NCBI RefSeq assembly: GCF_019355555.1
Contig: NZ_CP072141.1
Coordinates: 2,908,001 to 2,972,000 of the forward strand
Direction: 5' to 3'
Source of the DNA: Rhizobium sp. L51/94
Lineage (GTDB): Bacteria; Pseudomonadota; Alphaproteobacteria; Rhizobiales; Rhizobiaceae
Length of the DNA stretch: 64,000 nt
In this document: positions 1 through 9,116 of the stretch, one piece after another
How the letters are laid out: each line of letters opens with the position of its first letter
How positions within the stretch are numbered: position 1 is the stretch's first letter
Made by a program: the position numbers and the translations under genes
Notes under the pieces: model-generated
The model's database searches: none
The model's input: the letters and a program-made list of their open reading frames with translations, nothing else
What the model was told of the DNA's origin: nothing

Positions 1-74
1 CAAACTGCTGCGCCGTTGCCGTTTTGTACTCATCCCCTCTTCACTTTCCGCCTTCGCCGCTCCATATTCCGGGC

Positions 75-3020
75 ATGGCCAGATCCCCGAAAAACTCTCC
101 CGCTCGCGATGATCGAAATACCGGTTTCGAGGAGGCGCCGCAGGCGCCGTTCGAAGGCGCGCCGCTGTCAGGCGGGGTTGCCGACTGGGTAAAGCAGCTC
201 GAAGCGGAAGCCGAGATCTCCGGCGTCGAGACGCAGCGCGAGATCGCCTCCAAGGCCGGCAAGCATCGCAAGAAGGTGGAAATCGCCGCCTCGAAATCGG
301 CGCGCGGTACATCCATGGGCGGTTCGACCGATCCGAAGACGCGGGCTGCCGCCGGGCTCAATCCGGTTTCCGGCATGGATACGTCGCTCGAAGACGCCGC
401 CAATGCAGGCACGGCCGTCACCGCCACGGTCGAGGCGCTTTCGGCGCTGATCGAGAGCGGCAATCCGCTGTTCAAGGACGGCAAGATGTGGACCCCGCAT
501 CGCCCTGCCAGGCCGGAAAAATCGGAGGGCGGTATCAGGATCCGCATGCAGTCCGACTATGAGCCGGCCGGCGACCAGCCGACGGCGATCAAGGAACTTG
601 TCGCCGGCATCGAATCCGGCGAGCGCAGCCAGGTGCTGCTTGGCGTCACCGGCTCCGGCAAGACCTTCACCATGGCCAAGGTGATCGAGGCGACGCAGCG
701 CCCTGCCCTCATTCTCGCACCGAACAAGACGCTGGCGGCCCAGCTCTATTCCGAGTTCAAGAACTTCTTCCCAGACAACGCGGTCGAATATTTCGTTTCC
801 TATTACGACTATTACCAGCCGGAAGCCTATGTACCGCGCTCCGACACCTTCATCGAGAAGGAATCGTCGATCAACGAGCAGATCGACCGGATGCGCCACT
901 CCGCCACCCGCTCGCTGCTGGAGCGCGACGACTGCATCATCGTCGCCTCCGTCTCCTGCATCTACGGTATCGGCTCGGTCGAGACCTACACGGCGATGAC
1001 CTTCCAGATGACGGTCGGCGACAAGCTCGACCAGCGGCAATTGCTCGCCGACCTCGTGGCCCAGCAGTACAAGCGCCGCGACATGGATTTCCAGCGCGGC
1101 TCTTTCCGGGTGCGCGGCGATACGATCGAGCTCTTTCCCGCCCACTTGGAAGATGCGGCCTGGCGGATTTCGATGTTTGGCGACGAGATCGACTCGATCA
1201 CCGAGTTCGACCCGCTGACCGGCCACAAGACGGGCGACCTGAAATCGGTCAAGATCTACGCCAACTCGCACTATGTGACGCCGCGCCCGACACTGAACGG
1301 CGCCATCCGCCACATCAAGGAAGAGCTGAAAATGCGGCTGGCCGAGCTTGAAAAAGGCGGCCGTCTGCTGGAAGCCCAGCGGCTGGAGCAGCGCACCCGC
1401 TACGACATCGAGATGATCGAGGCGACCGGTTCCTGTGCCGGCATCGAAAACTATTCGCGCTATCTCACCGGCCGCAACCCGGGCGAGCCGCCACCCACCC
1501 TGTTCGAATACATCCCCGACAATGCCCTGCTGTTCATCGACGAGAGCCACGTCTCCGTCAGCCAGATCGGTGGCATGTACCGGGGCGACTTCAAGCGCAA
1601 GGCGACGCTGGCCGAATACGGTTTCCGCCTTCCGTCCTGCATGGACAATCGGCCTCTGCGGTTCGAGGAATGGGACGCCATGCGCCCCAACACCATCGCC
1701 GTGTCGGCGACGCCCGGAAACTGGGAAATGGAGCAATCAGGCGGCGTCTTTGCGGAGCAGGTCATCCGCCCGACCGGGCTGATCGATCCGCCCGTCGAAG
1801 TGCGCTCCGCCCGCAGCCAGGTTGACGACGTGCTTGGCGAGATCCGCGAGACGGCGGCTGCCGGCTACCGTACGCTGGTCACTGTCCTCACCAAGCGCAT
1901 GGCCGAGGATTTGACGGAATACCTGCACGAACAGGGCGTGCGTGTGCGCTACATGCACTCCGACATCGACACCCTGGAGCGCATCGAGATCATTCGCGAC
2001 CTGCGGCTCGGTGCCTTCGACGTGCTCATCGGCATCAACCTTCTGCGTGAGGGCCTCGACATCCCGGAATGCGGCTTCGTCGCCATTCTCGATGCCGACA
2101 AGGAAGGGTTCCTGCGCTCCGAGACGTCGCTGGTGCAGACCATCGGCCGCGCGGCGCGTAACGTCGACGGCAAGGTGATCCTCTATGCCGACAACATCAC
2201 CGGCTCGATGAAGCGGGCGATGGAAGAAACCTCGCGCCGCCGCGAAAAGCAGATGGCTTACAACACCGCCCACGGCATCACGCCGGAATCGGTGAAGGCC
2301 CGGATTTCCGACATTCTCGACAGCGTCTACGAGCGCGACCACGTTCGCGCCGATATCTCGGGCGTGTCGGGCAAGGGCTTTGCCGATGGCGGCAACCTGG
2401 TGGGCGGCAACCTGCAGGCCCATCTCAACGCGCTGGAAAAGCAGATGCGCGACGCCGCAGCCGACCTCGACTTCGAGAAGGCAGCAAGGCTGCGCGACGA
2501 GATCAAGCGCCTCAAGGCCGCCGAACTCGCCGTCATGGACGACCCGATGGCCCGCCAAGAAGCCAGGGCGGTCGAAGGCGACAACGGCAAGCCAAAGGGC
2601 AAGCGCAAAACTCCCATCTCCCCCCTTGTCGGGGAGATGTCGGCGCAGCCGACGGAGGGAGGCGTATCCGCATCCTCGGCCTCCTACTTTCAGAAACCCT
2701 CCCTCGACGACATGGGACCCGGCACCGATACGGCCCGGCCGCTGTTCCGCAAGAACAGCCTCGACGAGATGACGGTCGGGCGGACGGAGAAGCCAGCGGC
2801 GGGCAGCCTGCCGGAACGCCCGCCGGAAACGGTGAGCAGCAAGAAGCGCTTTTCGCCGCTGCTCGAAGGCCAGCCGGACAAGGACGGCAGCTCCGCATCC
2901 GGCAAGGACGACCTGCGCCCGATCATCCGCGCCAAGGCCGGCGCCGGCTCCTACGAAGACGCCGGCGACGTCAAGCGCCAGAAGCGCACCAAGGGCAAGA
3001 CGGGACGGCCGGGGCGGTAA
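75..3020 (+). CDS. uvrB: Excinuclease ABC subunit B (UvrB)
   Basis: DNA-damage recognition helicase of nucleotide excision repair, which acts with UvrA and UvrC in the cytoplasm. The Walker A motif GVTGSGKT lies near residue 190, the beta-hairpin region [15 protein letters not shown] near residue 245, the DESH box near 489, and the UVR motif that contacts UvrC near 787-815. I start at the ATG at 75 (MARSPKNS); the frame is open back to an ATG at 24. The protein is about 981 aa, far longer than the roughly 670 aa of enteric UvrB. It has an N-terminal extension of about 170 residues and a C-terminal tail of about 165 residues past the UVR motif. The tail contains an in-frame palindromic repeat at 2612-2663. 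N-terminal extensions are, as far as I know, usual in rhizobial UvrB; the repeat is an extra. Confidence 0.97.
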   Translation: MARSPKNSPARDDRNTGFEEAPQAPFEGAPLSGGVADWVKQLEAEAEISGVETQREIASKAGKHRKKVEIAASKSARGTSMGGSTDPKTRAAAGLNPVSGMDTSLEDAANAGTAVTATVEALSALIESGNPLFKDGKMWTPHRPARPEKSEGGIRIRMQSDYEPAGDQPTAIKELVAGIESGERSQVLLGVTGSGKTFTMAKVIEATQRPALILAPNKTLAAQLYSEFKNFFPDNAVEYFVSYYDYYQPEAYVPRSDTFIEKESSINEQIDRMRHSATRSLLERDDCIIVASVSCIYGIGSVETYTAMTFQMTVGDKLDQRQLLADLVAQQYKRRDMDFQRGSFRVRGDTIELFPAHLEDAAWRISMFGDEIDSITEFDPLTGHKTGDLKSVKIYANSHYVTPRPTLNGAIRHIKEELKMRLAELEKGGRLLEAQRLEQRTRYDIEMIEATGSCAGIENYSRYLTGRNPGEPPPTLFEYIPDNALLFIDESHVSVSQIGGMYRGDFKRKATLAEYGFRLPSCMDNRPLRFEEWDAMRPNTIAVSATPGNWEMEQSGGVFAEQVIRPTGLIDPPVEVRSARSQVDDVLGEIRETAAAGYRTLVTVLTKRMAEDLTEYLHEQGVRVRYMHSDIDTLERIEIIRDLRLGAFDVLIGINLLREGLDIPECGFVAILDADKEGFLRSETSLVQTIGRAARNVDGKVILYADNITGSMKRAMEETSRRREKQMAYNTAHGITPESVKARISDILDSVYERDHVRADISGVSGKGFADGGNLVGGNLQAHLNALEKQMRDAAADLDFEKAARLRDEIKRLKAAELAVMDDPMARQEARAVEGDNGKPKGKRKTPISPLVGEMSAQPTEGGVSASSASYFQKPSLDDMGPGTDTARPLFRKNSLDEMTVGRTEKPAAGSLPERPPETVSSKKRFSPLLEGQPDKDGSSASGKDDLRPIIRAKAGAGSYEDAGDVKRQKRTKGKTGRPGR
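2612..2663 (+). repeat. RIME-like palindromic element, in frame inside uvrB
   Basis: Two adjacent hairpins: an ATCTCC...GGAGAT palindrome at 2616-2638, then GTCGGC-GCA-GCCGAC at 2639-2653, then a purine-rich tail. The same layout recurs seven more times in this window. Here it is read through as [16 protein letters not shown], about residues 847-864 of UvrB, in the non-conserved tail after the UVR motif. The family name is inferred from the rhizobial RIME repeats. Confidence 0.85.
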
Positions 3021-3159
3021 AAACAAGGGCGGCGGAGCGCGAAAAGCGAAAAAACTTGGGTCCGGTAGCGCTCGTTGATAGGTTGCGGCCGCGCTGTTAA
3101 GACTAAGGCAATCTCCGCATGGCAAGCCATATGTCACTTGCCCTAAGGAGGACGAAACC

Positions 3160-3363
3160 ATGGCGCTGATCGGCTTCAAGAATACCCACAACCAGCCCGT
3201 CTACGTCAATCCGGCGCAGGTGCTCTATGTGACGACCTTCGAGGAAGACGTGTCGATCATCGCATTTGCCGTATCCGGCGCCGGCGGCAACCCGCTGACG
3301 ATTTATGTGCGCGGCAATGTCGACCAGATCCGCCTGAAGATCGACGGAACCGCCCAGCGCTGA
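3160..3363 (+). CDS. Small conserved-looking hypothetical protein, 67 aa
   Basis: A short frame preceded by a very strong ribosome binding site (TAAGGAGG at 3144-3151, 8 nt before the ATG), with normal high-GC codon use. The product is cytoplasmic, has no signal peptide or membrane segment, and looks beta-rich (alternating stretches such as PVYVNPAQVLYVTTFEEDVSIIAF cut by short turns). I do not recognise a named family. It lies 139 bp downstream of uvrB on the same strand, with no clear terminator between them. Function unknown. Confidence 0.8.
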   Translation: MALIGFKNTHNQPVYVNPAQVLYVTTFEEDVSIIAFAVSGAGGNPLTIYVRGNVDQIRLKIDGTAQR

Positions 3364-3462
3364 TGATGGAGATCGGCGCAAACGTGCGCCCGTCGTAACG
3401 ATCCGATGCCTGCGTTTAGGCGCAGGTGCTGCGGCGAGCGAATTGATCGCCAGCTTGCGCCC

Positions 3463-4056
3463 TCACCCGAAAACCTCGCCAGGATAGGCACCCCAGATGG
3501 CGGCTTGCCTGATATAGCCGGTGAGCCGCAGCCCGCTCAGATGCACGCGGCACCAGCTGCCGTCGCAGGCCGATAGCCTCAGCAGCACCTTCGGCTGCAG
3601 CACCGCGATTGCGCTCGCCTTGGCATTGGCGGCGACCCGCAGCGGCACGTTGGCCGAGAGCCAGGGGCCGACAATGCCGGTCCGCTGGCCCGATAGCAGC
3701 GAGCCATACATCCACCCGGACGTACCGTCGGAATCCCGCACCTGCCGCCAGCGTCCATATTCCTGGATGACCTCGAGCGGCAGGCCGGGCGCGACATAGA
3801 TGAAGCGCGTCGCATAATCGAGCGAAGGCCCGATGCGCAAGCGCGCCTTGCGCGGCTTCAGCGACACGAAACGCGGCACGGCCAAGCCGCTTTCGCTGCC
3901 GCGCGCAAATCCGGGCGCCAGCACCGGAGCCGGCGAACCAGCGCCTGAAAGCAGAGGTGCCGCGGATGGCAGCGGCTGCGAGAGTGGCGAGACCAGCAGC
4001 ACAATGGCCGAAAAACCGGCGACGGCCATAAGGCTGCAGGACAAGGGCACCCTCAC
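3463..4056 (-). CDS. Exported SH3-domain protein
   Basis: The N terminus (residues 1-30) is a hydrophobic signal or anchor sequence. Two bacterial SH3-like repeats follow: about residues 62-125 (RKARLRIGPSLDY ... GRWRQVRDSDGTSGWMYGSLL) and about 132-190 (VPLRVAANAKASAIAVL ... CDGSWCRVHL). Such domains bind cell-wall components or proteins in the periplasm. The gene overlaps the stop of the upstream IalB-family gene by 4 bp (4053-4056), so the two are probably translationally coupled and both exported. A specific ligand cannot be inferred. Confidence 0.85.
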   Translation of the reverse strand: MRVPLSCSLMAVAGFSAIVLLVSPLSQPLPSAAPLLSGAGSPAPVLAPGFARGSESGLAVPRFVSLKPRKARLRIGPSLDYATRFIYVAPGLPLEVIQEYGRWRQVRDSDGTSGWMYGSLLSGQRTGIVGPWLSANVPLRVAANAKASAIAVLQPKVLLRLSACDGSWCRVHLSGLRLTGYIRQAAIWGAYPGEVFG

Positions 4057-4547
4057 CGGCAGGCCGAGACCTTCTTCAGCGCCGCAGAGATGCCGGCCAG
4101 AGAATAGGTATAGCGGGTCGGAGTGCCGCGTTTCGAGGTGGCGCTGACGGTCATATCGCTGCCACCGCGCATCGCCGCCACCAGATCCGGCTCCTGCGCC
4201 ACGTCCCGCACCCAGGCGGCATTGTCCTTGGACACCATGGCGAAGCGCTTGTCGTCGACCGCAACGGTGATCGGCGCCCCCGGCTTCAGCATATAGCCGC
4301 GCACCGCCTCGGGCACGAAGCCGCCGTCGGCAGAGGGCGACACAAGGAAAAAGTTCTTCCCATGGTCGATTCCGGCAGGCTCCATCTTCGTCGGCATCGA
4401 AAGCGCATAGCAGACCGTCCCAGACTTCGCCGCATAGGAATAGACGCCCCAGTCATCGAACTGCTGGATCCGGCTAGGCTCGGCAAACGCCGCGGCAGAA
4501 GAGGCGACAAGGGCGGCGACGGCGAAAATGGGGAGTTTTGCGGGCAT
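4053..4547 (-). CDS. Invasion-associated locus B (IalB) family protein
   Basis: A 164-aa protein with a clear Sec signal peptide (about residues 1-22, cleaved near AFAEPS), followed by the IalB-type domain (DDWGVYSYAAKSGTVCYALS, then FFLVSP, then a lysine-terminated GSDMTVSATSKRGT stretch). Two cysteines, one in the first strand and one near the C terminus, could pair. In Bartonella IalB is linked to erythrocyte invasion. In free-living rhizobia the family is common and the role is unclear, probably envelope-related. It is the first gene of a two-gene unit with the SH3 protein, whose start overlaps its stop. Confidence 0.85.
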   Translation of the reverse strand: MPAKLPIFAVAALVASSAAAFAEPSRIQQFDDWGVYSYAAKSGTVCYALSMPTKMEPAGIDHGKNFFLVSPSADGGFVPEAVRGYMLKPGAPITVAVDDKRFAMVSKDNAAWVRDVAQEPDLVAAMRGGSDMTVSATSKRGTPTRYTYSLAGISAALKKVSACR

Positions 4548-4733
4548 GATATTCCAGACGGGTTTTGGACAAACTCAGGCCGGATTTCGGAACATTTCCG
4601 GCCGCGCGAAGGCCCAATTGGAGCCCGTCGAGGGTTACCGGGAGGTTAATGGGGTGGTTACGATATTGTGATGGGGGGGTGTGAGATCGGATCTACCGCC
4701 TAAGGCAAGAACCGGCGCAGGCAACTTCCGGAG

Positions 4734-5219
4734 CTATTTCCGACTGCGTCTGATAACATCACAAAATACTTCATCATCCGACTGTATATGAGGAGAAAGA
4801 ACGTCTAGGCAGGATTTGAGCCTAGCTTGCAATGAATCATTTTTCCTTGGAGTTTCTGAATAGTTGGAAATCTGCCGAACTGATTTGATAGAAAGCAACT
4901 GCAGCAACACTCGAACGCCCTTTTTATCCGTCAGCCCTACGCTACGGGCGTCATAAGATCCTGGAAACCCAGCCAACTCGGGAAAAAGCTCTCCCTGTAA
5001 GGTACGGTTTGTCTTAGTTTGCCTCGCCTCGACATCGCTTAGCATGCGCCTCAAGGCCATTGTTTCAAGCTTCCGCGACTCTGCAATGATTAGATTGGAA
5101 TGCCTAACTCTCAATTCACGGATAACTTCTTCGTATGTATACTGACCTTTAAGGCCAAGTTCGTGCGAAATATTTCTAAGAGCGCCGCGCAAGTTCATTT
5201 CGTCAAACTCCATTGGCAC
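4734..5219 (-). CDS. Hypothetical protein in a lower-GC patch, 161 aa
   Basis: An open frame in a stretch (about 4.7-5.5 kb) with visibly lower GC and more A/T-ending codons than its neighbours, which suggests later acquisition. The frame can start at GTG 5219 or ATG 5213; no strong ribosome binding site is visible. The protein is charged and mostly helical, with no signal peptide or membrane segment. It has no motif I recognise; the most distinctive piece is LFPELAGFPGSYDARSVG followed by a leucine-rich helix. No integrase or repeat borders it. Function unknown. Confidence 0.55.
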   Translation of the reverse strand: MPMEFDEMNLRGALRNISHELGLKGQYTYEEVIRELRVRHSNLIIAESRKLETMALRRMLSDVEARQTKTNRTLQGELFPELAGFPGSYDARSVGLTDKKGVRVLLQLLSIKSVRQISNYSETPRKNDSLQARLKSCLDVLSPHIQSDDEVFCDVIRRSRK

Positions 5220-5499
5220 GCAAGACGAATCATAAGATCAAAAGGTGAACTTAAAAACCAAGACAGTCAACCATACTACAAAATAGAGTCTGAGCATCAC
5301 GGCCATATTGGAGTATAAGAAACTGATACAACGGCGCATATATAGAATTGCCACCAAACAGATCAAATCTTGCATGTAGCGTTAAGCTTCGAAATGCGAT
5401 CGCGGCCGCGTATCGTCACACTCAAAAACTACTCGATTTCTGGAAAAGAAGACAACGGTTAAAGATTTTCCCGTCTATTTTGGCGCCTATACGAGGTCA

Positions 5500-6081
5500 C
5501 TACTCCGCCGCCCGTAACTCCACCACGTCCATCTCGTAGCCATACTCCTCGAGCATCGTATACGCGTGCTCGATCGTCGCCACCTGCGCTTCCGCCTTGC
5601 GGATTGCCTCGGCGATGGCTGATGTCCGGGCCCTTAGCATGGAGCCGAGGACGTCGGCTTCGGGGCGGCGGCCGAGGCGGTCCATGTGTTTGCGGACGCG
5701 GGCCCGGTGGCGTTCCAGCTCTAGGATGTGGAAGCGGTTCTTGACCGCCTCGTCCGAGAGCTTGCGGCGCATCGCGGCAACCGGATCGAATGAGCCGGGC
5801 TCGCGCTCATCGAGAATGAAATCGTTGACCAGCGCCTCGATCATCGCCGCCCCCTGCAGGTCGCGCGGATCGGCCAGCTGCGGATCGTAGCCGGTGTCGT
5901 CGTAGACCTTGCGGCGGATCGGGTCCTGCAGCAATTCGTACACCGCCTGCAGCCTGCCAAAGTGCTCCGCATCGCCGCCGCTGTCGGGATGGGCGGTCTT
6001 GGCAGCTTTCCGATAGGCGCTCTTGATCGCATCGAGGCCCGCATCGCGCGCGAGACCGAGCATCGCATAGGGATCCATCAT
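5500..6081 (-). CDS. J-domain (DnaJ-like) protein
   Basis: The N-terminal J domain (about residues 3-65) carries the HPD motif at 31-33 (KTAHPDSGG) and helix II/III residues typical of Hsp70 co-chaperones. The remaining 125 residues are helical and charged with no Gly/Phe or zinc-finger region, so this is a type III J protein with an unknown client. I choose the ATG at 6081, which follows a GGAAGAGGTAG ribosome binding site. The frame is open further upstream to 6189, but that extension looks unrelated. The partner is presumably the cell's DnaK. Confidence 0.85.
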   Translation of the reverse strand: MMDPYAMLGLARDAGLDAIKSAYRKAAKTAHPDSGGDAEHFGRLQAVYELLQDPIRRKVYDDTGYDPQLADPRDLQGAAMIEALVNDFILDEREPGSFDPVAAMRRKLSDEAVKNRFHILELERHRARVRKHMDRLGRRPEADVLGSMLRARTSAIAEAIRKAEAQVATIEHAYTMLEEYGYEMDVVELRAAE

Positions 6082-6757
6082 CTTGCTACCTCTTCCGCCT
6101 GCCCGCACGCACCCACTCCGACTAGCCTCTTGCACGCCCGGCTTCAACCCCCGCAGCGCGTTGATATCATCGGCCTTGCTCGGGACCAAATTGTGGAGAC
6201 CGTCACGATATCCCCGACTTTAAGGCAACCACAACCTTATGGCGACTGGCCGTCGGCCGCATGCCGAAAACCTGTGCCAACGGGCGCGAAAATCACGCCG
6301 CCGGGCCATCGGGGCAGAGGCTTTATAGGCGGAATATAACGGACCATGCCGGTGGTCTGCGAGGTCAGAATTGTGCGCCTGAAACTGCCCGAAACCACGT
6401 CCGGGAAGAGCCGGAATCCCGATCCGGGACAGCGAAAAATGCATCAACGCAACCTCCCGAAATGGTACAACCGGCTTGCGTGGGGCTTCAAAAACCCTTC
6501 AAACCCTTGATTTAAAGGCGCTATGCCGCGCAGGTTGAAACGTGTCAAAATTTTGTCGCTTGCTTTTTTAAAAAAATGCTGCCACGAATTGGTTCTCGGG
6601 CATTTACTTGCCGGTGACTGGACAGATGTGGCAAAGCCTGCGTAGACGTTCTTTCCCCGTACGTGACTACTCGACCCGTCTTCCGCGCCGCGCGAAGGCA
6701 CAACCGTCCGGCTTCGACCACCGGGCAAAATGGACTAGAGGGAAAAGGACTATTTCC
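6082..6757. other. 676-bp intergenic region upstream of cspA-like gene
   Basis: Between the divergent J-domain and cold-shock genes. No convincing gene on either strand: the open frames here lack ribosome binding sites and family features. The segment around 6440-6600 is A/T-richer and contains a TTTTTTAAAAAA tract near 6566. It probably holds the promoters of both genes and a long 5' leader for the cold-shock mRNA. I cannot place a -10/-35 pair with confidence. Confidence 0.4.
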
Positions 6758-6970
6758 ATGGCGACCAAGGGCACCGTTAAATTTTTCAACCAGGACAAGG
6801 GTTTTGGTTTCATCACGCCAGAAGGCGGCGCGAAGGATGTGTTCGTTCACATCTCCGCTCTCCAGGCTTCCGGCATCCAGTCGCTGCGCGAAGGCCAGCA
6901 GGTCACGTTCGACACCGAGCCGGATCGCATGGGCAAGGGCCCGAAGGCCGTCAACATCTCGGCTTTCTGA
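6758..6970 (+). CDS. Cold-shock protein (CspA family)
   Basis: A 70-aa single cold-shock domain. It has the RNP-1 motif [11 protein letters not shown] and RNP-2 motif VFVHIS, the right length for the family, and an OB-fold nucleic-acid binder expected to melt RNA structure. The ATG at 6758 follows a GGAAAAGGA ribosome binding site. The frame stays open upstream to 6608, but that extension is not Csp-like. A good intrinsic terminator follows at 7002-7032, so it is monocistronic. Rhizobia carry several paralogues, so no specific symbol is given. Confidence 0.95.
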   Translation: MATKGTVKFFNQDKGFGFITPEGGAKDVFVHISALQASGIQSLREGQQVTFDTEPDRMGKGPKAVNISAF

Positions 6971-7001
6971 GACCCGTCCAGTCACGACGAAATTTTACAA
7001 G

Positions 7002-7032
7002 AACGGCGTGCTGCAGGGCGCGCCGTTTTTTT
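7002..7032 (+). terminator. Intrinsic terminator of the cold-shock gene
   Basis: A perfect 7-bp stem AACGGCG/CGCCGTT (7002-7008 and 7021-7027) with a 12-nt loop, running into seven T residues (7026-7032). It sits 31 bp after the cold-shock stop codon. Confidence 0.85.
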
Positions 7033-7093
7033 GTGCTTTGGGCCTGAGTTGGAGATTTGGCAATTGCCTGGGAGACCACCTCGTTGCTCGGTG

Positions 7094-7140
7094 CCCCCCT
7101 CTGTCAGCTGCGCTGACATCTCCCCCACAAGTGGGGAGAT
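7094..7140 (-). repeat. RIME-like palindromic element
   Basis: Reverse-orientation copy: a CTGTCAGC...GCTGACAT hairpin followed by the ATCTCCCCCAC...GTGGGGAGAT hairpin. It is paired with an inverted copy at 7208-7256, about 70 bp away, downstream of both the cold-shock gene and dusA. Confidence 0.85.
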
Positions 7141-7207
7141 TATTCTTTTCCCTTGCGGACCCTGGCTTTCGGCTGATCTTCGTCTGGCGGGCTGACCGTT
7201 CCGCCCA

Positions 7208-7256
7208 CTCTCCCCCCTTGTGGGGGAGATGTCCCGCAGGGACAGAGGGGGGAGAT
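7208..7256 (+). repeat. RIME-like palindromic element
   Basis: Forward-orientation copy: CTCCCCCCTTGTGGGGGAG followed by a GTCCC-GCA-GGGAC hairpin. It faces the copy at 7094-7140, together forming a composite inverted pair just beyond the stop codon of dusA. Confidence 0.85.
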
Positions 7257-7288
7257 CTGGCACCGCAACTTACTTGCCGGCGACGCCG

Positions 7289-8302
7289 TCAGGCCGAAAG
7301 CGCCGTCGGCTCGGCGGGCGAGAAATCCACGGCGGCAAAGGCGGCGGTGATGACCTCCGGCCCTGCGCCCGGCTTGGCCGCATCGCTCGACAGGATCTGC
7401 CGGAACCGTCTCGCCCCGGTCATGCCCGAAAACAACCCGATCATATGGCGCGTCACCTGCTGCAATCGTCCGCCACCGGCGATGTGGGCGCCGGCATATG
7501 TCATCATCGTATCGCGCACCGCCATCCAGTCTGGCGCACAAAAAGGCTTGCCATAGATGCGGTGGTCGACATCGGCGAGAACCGCCGTATCGCCATAAGG
7601 CGCCCTGCCCAGCATGACGCCATCCACATGGCGCAGGTGCATCTCTGCCTCGTCGAGCGTCTTGATGCCACCGTTGATGCCGATGAACACATCCGGAAAG
7701 CGCTGCTTCATGCGGTAGACGAAGTCATAGTCGAGCGGCGGGATATCGCGGTTTTCCTTCGGCGACAGGCCCTTCAGCCAGGCTTTTCGCGCATGGATCC
7801 AGATGGCGTCGGCACCGGCGTCGAGCACCCGCACCATCAGGTCCGGCAGCGCCACCTCGGGGTCCTGCTCGTCGACGCCGATCCGGCATTTCACCGTCAC
7901 CGGCAAGTCTGTCACCGCCTTCATCGCCGCCACGGCAGAGGCAACAACATCCGGCGTCAGCATCAGGCAAGCGCCGAACGTGCCGGACTGCACCCGGTCC
8001 GAAGGGCAGCCGACATTCAGGTTGATCTCGTCATAGCGGTAATCGGCGGCAATCCGCACCGCCTCGGCAAGCTTGCCCGCATCCGAGCCGCCAACCTGCA
8101 GCGCCACCGGATGCTCCTCGGCATGATGCCCGAGCAGCCTGTCACGCGGCCCATGGATGATAGCATCCGCCACCACCATCTCCGTATAAAGCAACGCTTC
8201 CCGGCTGATCTGCCGATGCAAAAACCGACAATGCCGATCCGTCCAGTCGATCATAGGTGCGACGGCGAAGACTTTTTCGCCTTTAAGATATTGATTTGTC
8301 AA
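7289..8302 (-). CDS. dusA: tRNA-dihydrouridine(20/20a) synthase DusA, with element-supplied N terminus
   Basis: An FMN-dependent enzyme that reduces U20/U20a in the tRNA D-loop. Family motifs are VFAVAPMIDWTDRHCR at the N terminus, ALQVGGSD, INLNVGCPSDRVQSGTFGAC (the cysteine of NVGCPS is the expected catalytic acid), VTVKCRIGVD and INGGI. The first residues come from an integrated element: the native 5' end lies 1.08 kb away at 9323-9441. The frame is open to a GTG at 8521, but that would add about 73 non-family residues. A TTG at 8302, just after a GGAAAA sequence, gives 337 aa, the normal family length, so I prefer it. The real start needs experimental mapping. Confidence 0.88.
   Translation of the reverse strand: MTNQYLKGEKVFAVAPMIDWTDRHCRFLHRQISREALLYTEMVVADAIIHGPRDRLLGHHAEEHPVALQVGGSDAGKLAEAVRIAADYRYDEINLNVGCPSDRVQSGTFGACLMLTPDVVASAVAAMKAVTDLPVTVKCRIGVDEQDPEVALPDLMVRVLDAGADAIWIHARKAWLKGLSPKENRDIPPLDYDFVYRMKQRFPDVFIGINGGIKTLDEAEMHLRHVDGVMLGRAPYGDTAVLADVDHRIYGKPFCAPDWMAVRDTMMTYAGAHIAGGGRLQQVTRHMIGLFSGMTGARRFRQILSSDAAKPGAGPEVITAAFAAVDFSPAEPTALSA
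8243..8281 (+). repeat. Attachment-site repeat, dusA-proximal copy
   Basis: A 39-bp sequence matching 9322-9360 at 34 of 39 positions. It encodes the conserved FAVAPMID region near the DusA N terminus. The two copies bound the foreign segment and mark the recombination crossover. Confidence 0.8.
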
Positions 8303-8310
8303 TGTTTTTC

Positions 8311-8467
8311 CAACTGCACCACGCAGGACCACGCTGCGCCACGGCCATTTTGGGCCACTCTCTACCACGCGCAACCATTTGAATCCATTGGCAGTGACGC
8401 TGGGTAACTTTTGAACTGCACCAAGAACTGCACCACAGCTGCACCAATATTTTCGCCAACTGCACCA
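8311..8467 (+). repeat. Left array of TGCACCA repeats (arm-type site candidates)
   Basis: Five direct copies of an 11-mer close to CAACTGCACCA at 8311-8321, 8413-8423, 8425-8435, 8436-8446 and 8457-8467. The start-to-start spacings 12, 11 and 21 bp are close to whole helical turns, as expected for sites bound cooperatively on one DNA face. By analogy with phage integration they could be integrase or excisionase arm sites. Confidence 0.7.
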
Positions 8468-8570
8468 TTCGTCCAGTCTATTCAACGGATTGTTGAATAG
8501 TGGATTCCCGGTCTTGTACACTCACCGCTGACACCAACAGACGCGGCCACGAGCCGCCTAGGAAAGGAAT

Positions 8571-9116
8571 GTGAACGATATAATTACCCTCTGCGGGTCG
8601 GCGCGGTTCGAAAGGCTGTTCAAGGCTTGGAACGAAGCGCTGACACTCGCGGGGCACACGGTGTTCTCTGTCGCGGTCTACCCAAGCGACAAATCCGGGG
8701 TTAAGCAGTGGTACTCTGATGATCAGAAAGCTGACCTCGATGCAGCCCACCTCCGTAAGATCGCGGCGAGTGACTCGATTTTCGTTCTTAATATGTACGG
8801 GTACATCGGCTCATCGACGCTAGGCGAAATAGAGCACGCAAAACGTCTCGGTAAGAAAATCTACTTCTTGGAATCGTGGAAGGCGGGCAACGGGGTGTGT
8901 GACATGCACCATGAGTGGCTGCGCGACGACATGGAGTTGGACGGATTGCCAAGGTGCTCAGCCTCGCCCATCGACACTATGACATCACCCCACGACCCGG
9001 CGATCTTCTCTCCTTGGAGCAGTGACCTGCTCGGCCCGGGTGGGGCAAAGCGCTCGTCCCTGGTTAACCTCACCAAAGCGGCGGAACGCCCAACTGCACC
9101 AAGCTCAGAAGCCTGA
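8571..9116 (+). CDS. Nucleoside 2-deoxyribosyltransferase-like protein (element cargo)
   Basis: A 181-aa frame starting at GTG 8571 behind AGGAAAGGA (8560-8568). The N-terminal two-thirds has the fold signature of phage-type nucleoside deoxyribosyltransferase-like proteins: LCGSARF at the start, ADLDAAHLRKIAASDSIFVLN in the middle, then STLGEIEHAKRLGKKIYFLE. This family uses or binds nucleotide-sugar-like ligands, and many members on phages are of unknown role. The C-terminal 60 residues are low in family features. A TGCACCA repeat (9091-9101) lies within its 3' end. It is the only gene inside the dusA element. Confidence 0.75.
   Translation: MNDIITLCGSARFERLFKAWNEALTLAGHTVFSVAVYPSDKSGVKQWYSDDQKADLDAAHLRKIAASDSIFVLNMYGYIGSSTLGEIEHAKRLGKKIYFLESWKAGNGVCDMHHEWLRDDMELDGLPRCSASPIDTMTSPHDPAIFSPWSSDLLGPGGAKRSSLVNLTKAAERPTAPSSEA

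Noticed and set aside
1737-3191. Long open frame on the minus strand opposite uvrB
   Set aside because: A shadow of the GC-rich uvrB codons; low-complexity product, no ribosome binding site and no family features.
7289-8521. 410-aa DusA with GTG start at 8521
   Set aside because: Adds 73 residues from repeat-rich element DNA that do not resemble DusA. The TTG at 8302 gives the family length. Not fully excluded.
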